Shown piece after piece: positions 34,962 through 44,740 of a stretch of 64,000 bases of DNA. The DNA lies in assembly GCA_963573305.1 (NCBI GenBank), contig OY754327.1:54118244-54182243 (forward strand). The letters run 5' to 3'. The DNA is from Pyrrhosoma nymphula. Taxonomy: Eukaryota > Arthropoda > Insecta > Odonata > Coenagrionidae. The stretch's first letter is position 1; the number at the start of each line of letters is the position of its first letter. The position numbers were made by a program, and so were the translations under genes. The notes under the pieces were generated by a model. That model was not told the origin of the DNA. It searched no databases and was given only the letters and a program-made list of their open reading frames with translations.

Positions 34962-35343
34962 CGAGAAACACCTCGGGGAGATGCTCATGAGATCGCTAGT
35001 GGACATGTCTTTTGGCATCCAAGTCTAACCTTTGTCGTTTTTCGTGTAAGGGCTCATTTACTCGCAAAGAAGACATTCCTCTTGCTTTAGAAGATTTTAT
35101 CGAAAGGTTACTCTTTTTTCTATCAGGTATGTTGATGGATATATGTTTAAGTCCAAAAACCACGGGGAGATTCTCATGAAATCGCTGGTGGGCAATTATT
35201 TGACCATCCAGGTATAACCTTTGTCATTTTTATTGCAAGGGCTCATTTTCTCGCAAAGAAGACATTCCTCTTGCTTTAGAAGATTGATTCGAAAGGTTAC
35301 TATTTTTTATATCAGGCATGCTGATGGATATATATTTAAGTTA
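34962..35343 (+). repeat. Internal 190-bp tandem duplication in the Helitron
   Basis: Two units offset by 190 bases share CGGGGAGAT.CTCATGA.ATCGCT, TAACCTTTGTC.TTTTT, GGGCTCATTT, CTCGCAAAGAAGACATTCCT, CTTGCTTTAGAAGATT and GATGGATATAT. The 71-codon plus frame at 34875-35090 covers only the first unit and is not conserved in the second. Confidence 0.85.
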
Positions 35344-36263
35344 AAGGAGGGGAAACACAGCGGCTAGTGAGAGTCTTGAATAGGCAACTCGATGATTGAG
35401 TGAATGTAAGTTAACAGCACTTTAACATTTTTAAACATATATTAATAACTCGTATCGTTTATGTTGTGGGAATTGGTCTTAAAACAGCTCGAAATCGTAA
35501 TTAGAGGCAGACGGCTCCACTACATGTAATACATCTGAGTATGAAACGATAAGAAACAACGTCGTGTTTGTTGTAGCAACAGAGGAATTATTACCATTAC
35601 TACTCGCTGCACGTAAATATTCTTGCACGTTTAATTCCTTTATGTGTATCGTTTATTATGCAAGTCTTCACTCATATACATACAGTGCCCCTATGAGAGC
35701 TACTTTGAGAATTGACATTGAAGAGTACCTATACTTGTTGTAAATATGAATTGAATATATCGATTACCCCCCTAATCAATCTATCATGGGACCCTTGGGA
35801 CTCAGGGCCCTTCTTTCACAAAATTTCTTTCTACGTGCTATTATGGGCCTGTAGAAAATGCTAGAGGCGTGAATATCCTTTGAAAATCATATCTTTGGTT
35901 GTCAAGGAAATATGCTATTGTTGATTTGTGAGAAAAATGTGACATTTTTCAGCAAAAACATGATTTTCAGATAATTAATAAGCGTAAAATAAAATCGATT
36001 GAATGAATTAAAAACCTCATTTATTCAGCCACCCGATAAAAAAAATCCTAGTACTCTATCTTTACGAAAAGTAATTTTAAAAATAAAAAAATGAAACCAC
36101 TGAACCGAACCCAATGCTTAGCATGGACCACCAGGGACCACCAGGGGGGGCCTTTGGGGTCCCTGAGGCCTCTAATATAGCCTATGTTACACCCAGATAC
36201 ATTTTCTCACTACATGCCAAATTTAAGCTTATTCGGTTCAGTAGTTTCTGCGTTATTGAGCAA

Positions 36264-36285
36264 CAGACAGACAGACAGAGACACA
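36264..36285 (+). repeat. (CAGA)n microsatellite
   Basis: CAGACAGACAGACAGAGACA lies about 30-50 bases inside the 5' end of the minus-strand Helitron. The same position carries similar tetranucleotide runs in other insect Helitron-type repeats. Confidence 0.85.
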
Positions 36286-36316
36286 GACACCATTCAATTT
36301 TTATATATTAGTATGA

Positions 36317-38690
36317 TGATAATGACATTCATTTTGCAGTAAAGTCCAAATGATGTTGGACCCTATTATAATTCCACACGTTTTTACACGTGATAGCAAC
36401 CGTATGCAATGGATTTTGCAGATAAGAATCTTAATAACTTCTCCACGAGTAAATTTGTACTTTACTGGTTTAAATATAAGCAGAAAACCTAAGATGCACT
36501 TCAGTATTGCACCGAGAGTTGCCTACGTTCGTAGATTTCGTAGAAAACTTTCATTGTTAGTTCTTTGAAGTAAGTTTGCATCTGGCTGCCAAAGCTTGCA
36601 TCCTGTACGAAAGTGTTTCGCAAGCATTAGGAAAGAACGAGATGGTACAAAGTCAGAAGCTCGAGTGATAACGGAGGGTATGTTACTATATGCGGGGTTG
36701 TAATTGAGAAATAATTTTGAAGAGGTAGGGCAATTCTAGAAGAGGATTTAGCAAAAGAATGTCAGTCCAGTCGTTCCGGGGTGTGGTGAAGGAAAAAGAA
36801 AGATCTCTGCCCGCTATTCGTCGTGAGAGTGGATACAGTATTCATTCACGAAAAGCGAAATGCATGAAGTTTTGGAATACTTTTCATCCTTTTCAATGAC
36901 AATTATGGATAGTGGAGCCTTTTTGCAAAAATGAACATAAATTCAATCAAACAAGTTGTTTTTCGAGGTCAACATCAAATCTCTCTCTCGTCACAAAGAA
37001 AAAAAAGTCACACATCAACTTAATTATCTCAGATCTACGTGGATAATTCAAATTCAAAATTGAAACTCCAATGAACAAACCTTGCAAACAGTCTTGGTTT
37101 CCAAAGCTGAAATTGTCCAGATATTTTATCAAGCAGGCTACAACAACAGATAGTGTTTGAGAAGTAGGCAGAATATTTTCCGCTAAGAGCAGAGAAAATT
37201 TCAATATCAATCAAAAAACAATTTCTAAAAACGAAATACAATACTAATTTCTAGATGAAAAGAAATATAGCATCGTTTCCTCATGGAATAATACCCATTA
37301 GATTATCTATCCATATCTACGGGAAAAAGGCATTGTTAAATCTTTTCTTTTAATTTAAATACGAGTAAATTTCTCGTATCACATGCGTTTTTAGCATTGT
37401 CACCTTGGAAAAATACCAACTGACGCCTTGAGAAGTCGCCACAGCAAAATGCTGCATTTGAGATAAAAAATTAAGAAAAAATACTTGACGATGAATTCAT
37501 TTTATTGGAAGCACTTTCATTGTTATTTTCAATGCACTCATGAAGAAGAGGTGGTTATTTAGGAAACTAGAACAACGTGTGGAATAGAGTCTTTCCATGA
37601 TAAATTTTCAGTGTATTAAGTTCAGAAATTAGTATGATTCATGTTTCTATTAGCAAAGCTTATTATATTATTTTTGATGCTGTGGTTAGAGACTTTAAAG
37701 GAAGGAGATTTTATGTAAATCTATTTAATAGGTAGTACATAAGAACGGTTTTTTCTTATACACAGCCATTTGATGGAATGACTCTTGGTGAACATGTGCA
37801 AATAAAATTCGTTTCTCTCTTTACTAACCAAAAGTATCCTTCAACTTATATTTGTAAGTTAAAGCATTCAGAAGAATAATAAATTAATAAAATTGCTTAT
37901 ACATAAAAACCAGAACAGAAGCAAGGTTTTTATGATTTTTTTTATCCAAAGTACGTTCAGTAATTTCAGGATTTACCCTAACACGTCTCACTAATCGTTC
38001 TTCAAACGTAGAAACGTAGATGAATAGGCATATGTTATTGAAATCTAATTTGCAATTTTGAGTGACATCTACCAAGTGAATTTAGCCATCAAGTCTCACC
38101 CCTTATCAATTTGCTGCCTTAAAAAAATATGCCGACAAAAATCAGGTTATTCTCCCAAAATGGTTTTCGCAATTGAGTTAAATCCGTGGGGGAAAATATT
38201 TCACCGCCCGTTGTTATAATTCAATTCTAGCTCGAAAAAAAAATGAATATCCTATGTCGCCAAGCAGCTGTAAGCTGGAGACGCATAACCGCCTGGCTGA
38301 TGAAAAGGATCGGAGGCAATCCAACAAGTTACGTCGATTCTACTCAATCCCCTTCCCCCCCCCCCTGCCGACCCACACACAAATACCGTAATCCAATGTA
38401 TGAATCCAATTTGTGGGAAGAGCGGGAGACTCCTCATTCACATGCATGACGGATACTTTTCTCAACCGAGGAGGAACGAAAATAAAGAGGAAAAAAAAGT
38501 TGGTCGTAAATAAGCTAGTCTCAGAATTCGGGTTTTTTTTGGGGGATGGGTGGGGTCACGAAAATGATACGGCAAGGCGACGTACATAGGGGTGGAAAAA
38601 ATTAATAAATACGTACATGGATGCCATAGTTACATATGTATAAATGTTACATACGAGTATGTTCACATGTGTAAACAAGCGCACAGAGAG
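36317..38690. other. Unique AT-rich sequence, nothing supported
   Basis: Frames at 36350-36568 and 36947-37241 have no recognised features. A C-run lies near 38357. No repeat copies elsewhere in the window were noticed. Confidence 0.55.
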
Positions 38691-39030
38691 AGGGTTAGGT
38701 AGGGTCGGAACTCGCAAAAAAAAGAGTTAACCCAAAGGTGGAGAAACGAGAGGAAAGATAAACAGGGAGAACGAGAGAAATGGAAACGAGCAGACGGGGT
38801 GAAAAGAGAGAGAGAGAAGGATAGCGGAGGAGGAGGAGAGATGCATGGAAGAGGAGGAAGAAAAAAAGTGCGTCCGCAGATGAAGTGGGACATGGGATGA
38901 AATTGGATGAGGGATGGATTAGAGGGGGTTAGGCCTGGGGAGGGTTAGTTTGTGGGGAAAAGGGATGGCAAGGAGAGCGCCATCTCTCAGAGTGACGAGG
39001 TTCGCCAAGGTTCGGGGGCCGGGGAACCTC
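38690..39030. repeat. Purine-rich low-complexity block
   Basis: The plus strand is G/A-rich with an (AG)n run near 38805-38817 and several GGAGGAGG segments. The minus-strand frame here is a product of composition. Confidence 0.75.
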
Positions 39031-39920
39031 GGAGTTTTCACTTGGGTAAGGTAGGAGATATGAGTGGAGAAGAGGAACCGGTGAATATATCTACGTCAAC
39101 AAGGTGTACAGAAAGCCATCCAAGGCTTGTGGCGAGGTACTTTAGGACAACGACCGATCGAGGTACTTTATCACGCGTGCTAAGGGGCTTCTAAACTTAA
39201 AATTTCGCTTCAGAAGTTTAACAAATCTCTGGTAGCGGCTTTGTCGTGATAGTTGAATACTTGCGGTACTTAAAGGCGAAGAATCATTTAAACGAGTAGC
39301 ATAGAATGGACTGATTTTGGACTGACTGGACCAGTTGTAGACTCAAAACTTACCATTTTTGTTAATATCACGGGGGACGTTGTAAAGACTAGATACCGGA
39401 AAGAGGTTTTTCAATCAACTCAAAGCAATGATTAGTCCTTTATTTACACAAAAATCAACAACTATTGATGCCGTTTTCGTAACAAAGCAGCAGCGAGGAA
39501 AATAGCATTTAGTGATCTTACGCTTTTATATGCATAATCACGTTAGCCTATATCATTGGCTGGAAAAAATTGATTAAATATTTTCAACATTCCCATTTGT
39601 ATACTATTATAATAAGTCCCGGTTCTCAAATCCCTTGATATTGTACCTGGTGACGGTTAATGATCAGGTATATTTAATAAATGAAATATTAAAGTAATTA
39701 AGAAAACTCCATGCTCTTATAAAGGTTGCGTAGCCAGAAAAGGAATATCAGAGAGGCTTTGAATACGGCTTCCCGGTACATTTACTTTCTGAAGAAGTGA
39801 ATCAATTTGGTCAATTAATTAATACGTATCAATAATGGATTGAAAAATAAATATGTGCGCTTGAACAATGTGTTCACTATTGCTATAGACACTCTTAATT
39901 CTATCATCACTCGTTTTGAG
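39031..39920. other. Unique sequence, nothing supported
   Basis: The plus frame at 38952-39194 is not recognised and lacks splice context. Confidence 0.55.
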
Positions 39921-40130
39921 CAACTTCCAAAGTGTTCATTTTAAATGCAATAAACCGCTTTATTTATAAGTTATATTCAAAGAAAATTTGGTGTTTAGAA
40001 TCCCGGTTTAGCCAAATATTTGTGTCAACTTCCAAAGAGTTCATTTTAAATGCAATATACCGCTTTATTTCAAAGTTCAATTCAAAGCAAATTTGGTATT
40101 TAGAATCCCGGTTTAGCCAAATATTTGTTT
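39921..40130 (+). repeat. Two-copy 105-bp tandem repeat
   Basis: Units start CAACTTCCAAAG at 39921 and 40026 and each ends GTTTAGCCAAATATTTGT. They agree at roughly 90 percent of positions. The 105-bp unit is a multiple of three, so a plus frame (39932-40153) stays open through both copies and reads FILNAI(N/Y)RFI and LESRFSQIFVS twice. The openness follows from the duplication and there is no independent sign that it is coding. Confidence 0.9.
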
Positions 40131-40514
40131 CATGTCGAATATTAAGATTTTGATGTATATCTCTTTGCGTTCTTGCAAACGACTACTTACCACATCATAT
40201 GCTATTATTCGAAATAAACATGGCTTAATATTCACAATCCTACTTACTTCACTGACTTAAGATCGTTTCAGTATGAACCTGCGTTATTTCTGGAGGAGAT
40301 AGGGAATTTATTTTAAGCATTTTTTGTCCGTTGGACACGGGATCACAACGTATAACAAACGGAACTTTGACAAAGAGCAAATATTTTGCACCTGCCCTGA
40401 AAACACCGAATAACGGGGACCTGTAGGTACCGATTGAAGGGATCTGAAACTTATTTCAGCGATACATAAGGAAATTAGGCATATATCGCTATTTTAATGT
40501 TGTCATTGATGAAT
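40131..40514. other. Unique spacer, nothing recognised
   Basis: No coding or repeat signal was seen. Confidence 0.55.
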
Positions 40515-40750
40515 GGTGTTGTTTGGAACTTGTTTATCCTGAATGAAAGAATCCTTGCAGTTTTCCACTTTTAAAAAATCAGTTTTTAATGCGACCGGTT
40601 TCAATGCATTTAAATTATTGCCAAGCAACGGTTCGAGTAATTAGTAACGAATATTTACATTTTGAGGGAGGGTTGGTTGGAGGGAAAGAATTTGATTGTT
40701 GACAAAATTGGAAAACTGTAAGAATTATTTCATTTATGATGTCACTGATT
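40515..40750. mobile_element. Foldback element, ACCGGT-core family, copy 2
   Basis: Left arm TGAATGAAAGAATCCTTGCA, GTTTTCCAC and right arm GGAAAACTGTAAGAATTATT, TCATTTATG are inverted, as at 18225-18605. A single core lies at 40591-40626; on the minus strand it reads GCTTGGCAATAATTTAAATG, CATTGAAACCGGTCGC. The second core present in copy 1 is missing here. AGGGAGGGTTGGTTGG fills the spacer, matching in reverse the CCAACCTCCC of copy 1 near 18465, so the two copies descend from one element. Confidence 0.75.
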
Positions 40751-40854
40751 CTTAATTTCTGTTAACATCAAGATGCTAGCCGTGATTTGACATTCTCACT
40801 GCAACTTCAAAGTATGCTGGAAACAATGTTTACGTTTCCATATCTTACATAGAT

Positions 40855-41260
40855 TCCATAAGAGTAAGCTAAATGCAGTAGGGATGGGGTACCAGAGAAG
40901 TGTTTGCCGCAAGAGAAGGGTGGACAGGGTTACGACTGAATTGATCATGAAAGCATGTGGGAATGGACCCACATAAAAAGAGTGTTCTTCGATGGTTTTG
41001 CCATGTTGGAAGTATGGATGAGATCCGATTACCGAAATATGCATACGAGAGTGGAGAGAATGGGATGAGAGGAATTTGAGCGCGAAATTCATGGGTGAAT
41101 GTGGTGAAAGAAACTCATAAAGAGGAGAAACATAAGGAGTCTTAAGAATATGACAGCGTGTAAGACGCAATGCATTAGTGTAACAAAAGCAAAAGAGATA
41201 TACGAGGATAGGGTAGTATGGAGGAAATTATTAAAGCAGAGTCAGCTTAGCAGGCATGTA
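40855..41260 (+). pseudogene. LINE reverse-transcriptase ORF relic ('LRWFGHV' type)
   Basis: Frames give KSKLNAVGMGYQRSVCRKRR, VDRVTTELIMKACG, and after a frameshift VLRWFCHVGSMDEIRLPKYA, YESGENGMRG. These match the conserved tail of RTE/CR1-like LINE ORF2 proteins (SKLNAVEM-YLRR, D-V-N--I, LRWFGHV-RM-E-RLPK, GRRGRGRPR). At least one frameshift and several stops are present and the polymerase core is missing. The 124-codon minus-strand frame over the same DNA (40796-41170) is a shadow. Confidence 0.82.
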
Positions 41261-42329
41261 ACCGAAAATTAAACGTTTTTGACTGCGCCCACTTCGAAAG
41301 GGAAGGACGTGATGGGTATATATGTACGTATAAATGTGTTTTTCCTTATCTACGTAAGTGGTTGCGACCTCATGTCCAGTGGGCACAAAAAGTGCAGAAT
41401 ATCGCGTCTCTTATCACCTCTGAGAGCTAAACAGAACTCATCCTGTATAATAAAGGACAGCTGTATAATTCCAATATTTCAGTCCCTACATCAATCAATT
41501 TCATTTAAAAAATATAATAGGGTTGAATGGTGAAGGAGGAGAGAAGAATGTTGAGCTCATTTACGGGTGAGAACACATTTATGATGGGAAAGGGGCAGTA
41601 GAAAAAAAACCTTCTTTTTCTCCGCCAGGGGCAATGCGGAGAGAGAGAGACGATCCCGGTACTGGGAAAAGGTGTGGGGGGTAGACTCGGGTCACCCTCC
41701 GCAAATATAAGCGGTGGGGGGATTTCAGACACGAGGGAGGGAGCGAAAGGGGTGAGTTGTGTTCGCAGCTCCAGGGGGGATGAGGAAGAGTGTTAAGGGT
41801 CGGTCCGTTCTCAACATTGGCCTCCCTTTCTCTGTATTCGTTGGGGTAGGCAGCGGAGTGCCGGTCCCTCCATATTTCATGAGACCCGACGTTGATGGGA
41901 TGGATTGCTCTTGGAAAAACAAGAAAGCTGAGGACTTCTTCTTCAACACACACACACTCATCCTCAAACAGTGCCTCTCCCCACCTTCAAAAGCCTTTCT
42001 TCCTAAAACCAACCCCTCCTCTCTCATTCCCCACCCTCTCCTTCCCCCGAAGCATACACACAGTGTGCTAGGGAGCGAAATTTCACCCTCTTCTCCTCCA
42101 GCCATCTCGTTCCTTTTCACGGAAGAAAACCTCTTTTTCACGGATTACCCTTGCCAATCTCTCTTCCAAATTTCTCCTCTCTACCTCCTTGCCGAGTCTG
42201 TTTCAACCTCACAGAGCTGCGTCTATCCACATCTTTAGAAATGTCTGCGAAGATACTTCGAAGAAACTTAATTACATTGAACGAATGCTTGAGGAAATGT
42301 TTGGATTGAAAGACTGAAGAGAGGACTAT
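41261..42329. other. Composition-skewed region, no supported gene
   Basis: 41575-42240 includes GA-rich and CT-rich stretches and a (CA)n run at about 41947-41957. Frames of 124-159 codons occur on both strands over the same DNA, with low-complexity content. GGGGTGAGTTGTG near 41749 is a donor-like site on the plus strand without a matching exon. Confidence 0.5.
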
Positions 42330-42400
42330 ATCTACATCTACAAAATACCCTGCAAGCCACCTCAGGGGTGTGTGGCAGGGGGTGAGTATTCACCAACATG
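42330..42400 (+). repeat. Arthropod-type hairpin repeat
   Basis: CTACATCTACAAAATACCCT, GCAAGCCACCTCAGGGGTGT, GTGGCAGGGGG is a form of a hairpin sequence I know as recurrent in arthropod genomes (CTCCGCAAGCCACC...GGTGTGTGGCGGAG). The arms CCCTGCAAGCCACC and GTGTGGCAGGGG pair. A second hairpin follows at 42463-42494 (TGAGGC-GAA-GCCTCA core). The association with particular LINEs is not established from this window. Confidence 0.65.
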
Positions 42401-42559
42401 CATTACACTATACCCTAAAGTTAGTGTAACTACGACTAATTATGCATTAGCATAAATTGCTAATGCTTGTCATGAGGCGAAGCCTCACAAGCATGCAACA
42501 CTACACTACACTACGTCGCACTTGCCAAGTACTCTTATCTGCATAGATAAATATGCAGG

Positions 42560-42952
42560 ACAATGCTATTGCATGGCAGTGAAGCTTGGAAAATAACAGC
42601 TGCAGAACCCGAGAGATTGGAAGCCTTTGAGAAGTGGTGCTACCGAAGAGTGATGAAGATCAAATGGACGGAGAGAATATAAAACGAACAGTTCCTGCGA
42701 AGAGTTGGGGAGAAAATAAGTATAATGAGAACTCTACGAAGTAGAGGTCAACAAAAAAATTGGACATTTTTTGGCACAACTTCTTATTGAAAACAATAAT
42801 GAAAATAAGTAATAAATGGGAAGAATAACGAAGGAAGATCGAGAATGGAATACATCACAAAAATTACGAAGGACGTCAAAGTGAAAAATTACGTAGGAAT
42901 GAGGCGAATGGTGGAGAGAAGAGTGGTGTGTAAAGCTGCTGCAAGCCAGTAA
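42560..42952 (+). pseudogene. LINE reverse-transcriptase ORF, C-terminal relic
   Basis: The plus frame reads LLHGSEAWKITAAEPERLEA, FEKWCYRRVMKIKWTERI, a stop, NEQFLRRVGEKISIMRTLRS, RGQQ. Later another frame gives GRSRMEYITKITKDVKVKNY, VGMRRMVERRVVCKAAASQ and a stop. This is the conserved order after the polymerase core in LINE ORF2 (YGSE-W, R-EAFE-WC-RR-LKI-W, NEE-L-R-GE, L--R, GRPRMEYI). Two frames and a stop show decay. It shares the RTLRSR/KTLKSR block with the relic at 21235-21640 and probably belongs to the same family. Confidence 0.87.
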
Positions 42953-43274
42953 GGGGAATAAACTAGTAACACAGCTGACACTAGCAATCATACATACGTA
43001 TTACGGTTGCAACAGGAATGAAATTTAGCGAAACTTATTGAATTAGTCGAAATTCAACATCAATTTACATCTACTTGGAAATTGGTGTTAGCTACAGGAA
43101 TAGCTACTAGATTAAAATGAAAAAATACCACCTGGAGCACAAATGCGGGACCAATGGCTTAACTCAGAGTAGTAAACCGACAAAATAAACGTATTTATAA
43201 TAACCGATAAAATCGAAGAAAATTTCGCTGTCGTTTTATGGTAATTAAATACTATAAGAACAAGATATGAACAA

Positions 43275-43420
43275 GAGTTATAAGCATTACCTGGTGTAAC
43301 CTAGAGGTTATAAGTTCGAATTTTGCATCTGCAATTGATGCCATGTTTAATTTAACTTTAAGGTCTGAGAGTAGCAATACAATCATGACAGCCGGAGCAC
43401 CTTAAACCATCATCTTCCAC
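43275..43420 (+). mobile_element. tRNA-derived SINE, copy 1 of an adjacent pair
   Basis: CTGGTGTAACCTAGAGGTT (A-box-like, 43291) and AAGTTCGAATTTTGC (B-box-like, 43312) lie at tRNA spacing. The body continues TTAAGGTCTGAGAGTAGCAA, TACAATCATGACAGCCGGAG, CACCTTAAAC. The last part recurs in the next element, so both are members of one family. Confidence 0.6.
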
Positions 43421-43454
43421 TCTCTATTCAAGCTCCCTGATTTTCTTGGCAAAG

Positions 43455-43625
43455 GTCAGCCCTGGTACAGGTTCGTGGCGAGGTGCTCTGATTCAAAGAT
43501 CGTGAGTTTGATTCTTTCCTCCACGATGGATAGTGGGTCAAGGCTTCAAGTTAAGGTCTAATCTTAGACGGTTCCATTCAATCCATTGCTGCTGGAGCAC
43601 CTTCAAACACTAGTCAGTTGTGCTG
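43455..43625 (+). mobile_element. tRNA-derived SINE, copy 2 of an adjacent pair
   Basis: GTGGCGAGGTGCTCTGATT (A-box-like, 43475) and GTGAGTTTGATTC (B-box-like, 43502) precede GTTAAGGTCTAATCTTAGAC, then CCATTGCTGCTGGAGCACCT, TCAAAC. TTAAGGTCT and GGAGCACCTT(C)AAAC are shared with 43275-43420. The two copies lie about 35 bases apart in the same direction, as after insertion into or next to an existing copy. Confidence 0.6.
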
Positions 43626-44245
43626 TTAGACACCATCCACCTTTTTGCCGAACAATGAGCGCTCCCACCCCGTACCCTACTTCCTCGAATATTTTGGCCG
43701 GTGCGTCGAGCCTTTTTCAATGATTGTTCATATTTTATTTTAGGGAATGTCCCTCAAATGATGTATAATTTTCGTAAAAATGACAGACCACTTACTGTTA
43801 AAACACTAAAAAACAGAAGTATTATAAGATGAGAAATATATATATTCATATACAAACTGAAAAATACACAAAAAAGGAAAGTAGTAGAAAATCAAAATAA
43901 AAATAGAAAATAGACTGGGAGTTATATGGCACGAGAACATAGGTAGGCTTCACTTCTTTTATACAATGTATACAATTCATCGCCGAAAGAATACTTTCCT
44001 TCATAATCCTAGTTTTAAGGACTCCTTATATTCTCTTCTTACTTTAAGTCTTTTACCTCAAGTAAATAAAAGATACTTGGTTTTAGTTGATTTAATGTCA
44101 AATTTGAAACATTTTGAGGTAGAATCTACTGTGAAAAAACCTTTATGAAAGAAATATAACTGGTTTTTGGTCATTTAAATGTCAGTTTATATTATTCTTT
44201 TTAGGTTGAACCTATCATAATACCAGGTCTGGGGGCTACACTCAC
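43626..44245. other. AT-rich sequence, nothing supported
   Basis: The frame at 43966-44148 is unremarkable. No repeat was seen. Confidence 0.55.
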
Positions 44246-44740
44246 CGACGGTTGAACCTGTGCGGCTTCGGCTCGACAAATTTGACTATACGTCGACCAA
44301 TCGACTATGCGTTGTCTAACGGAGGGAGGATGGGTCACTTCCAAGGGTTAAAGGTGGACACATGGCTGGTTACGGAGGGAAGGGATAAGAGAGAGGGAGA
44401 TGGATAAGGACGTCTGCCTGCCAGAATTGGACAGCCAGTGTGACCACTCTCTCTAAGGGAATCCCTTCTGGAAGTTTCCTTGGGGAAAACGCGAGTAAGG
44501 GAAGGTCCACCTGCGACTGCAATCTCCCGAACACGACACTCCACTCTCGGAAACATACTTATGCTCTTAATGTACGGGCGTGTTAGTGTGTGAATCGGCC
44601 AGTAGATGGAGTAGTATGAATGGCAACTGGGGATTGGGACCCTCAAGATGGCGCATGGCGCGATGAAATCGGGTGTGTCTTTCGCACGGAAATCTTGGAT
44701 CCCATTCCACCTACTCGCCGTCAATCCCTGAGTGGCTCAA
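44246..44740 (-). promoter_or_regulatory. GC-richer block with donor, possible 5' exon
   Basis: The minus strand ends this block with ACCGTCG|GTGAGTGTAG (GTGAGT at 44245-44240). It contains CGCCATCTTGAGG near 44650, a YY1-like promoter motif. A 129-codon minus frame (44335-44724) stops before the donor and has no recognised domain, so if this is an exon it would be untranslated here. The evidence is weak. Confidence 0.22.

Larger units (their letters stand above)
34180..36316 (-). mobile_element. Non-autonomous Helitron
   Basis: Read on the minus strand, the element starts TCATACTAATATATAAAAAT (36316 downward) and ends with a hairpin CCCGTTG-AATTT-CAACGGG (34211-34193), nine bases, then CTAG (34183-34180). 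A 5' TC, a 3' hairpin about ten bases before CTAG, and insertion between A and T (A before TC, T after CTAG) are the defining Helitron features. The TCTATACTAATAT-type 5' end is common in insect Helitrons. No Rep/helicase frame is present, so it is non-autonomous. A (CAGA)n run near its 5' end and an internal 190-bp duplication are noted separately. Confidence 0.8.

Noticed and set aside
40796..41170. 124-codon minus-strand frame
   Set aside because: It is antisense to a clear LINE ORF2 relic on the plus strand.
41725..42238. Overlapping frames of 124-159 codons on both strands
   Set aside because: Composition-driven; no recognisable domain, and the same DNA is open on both strands.
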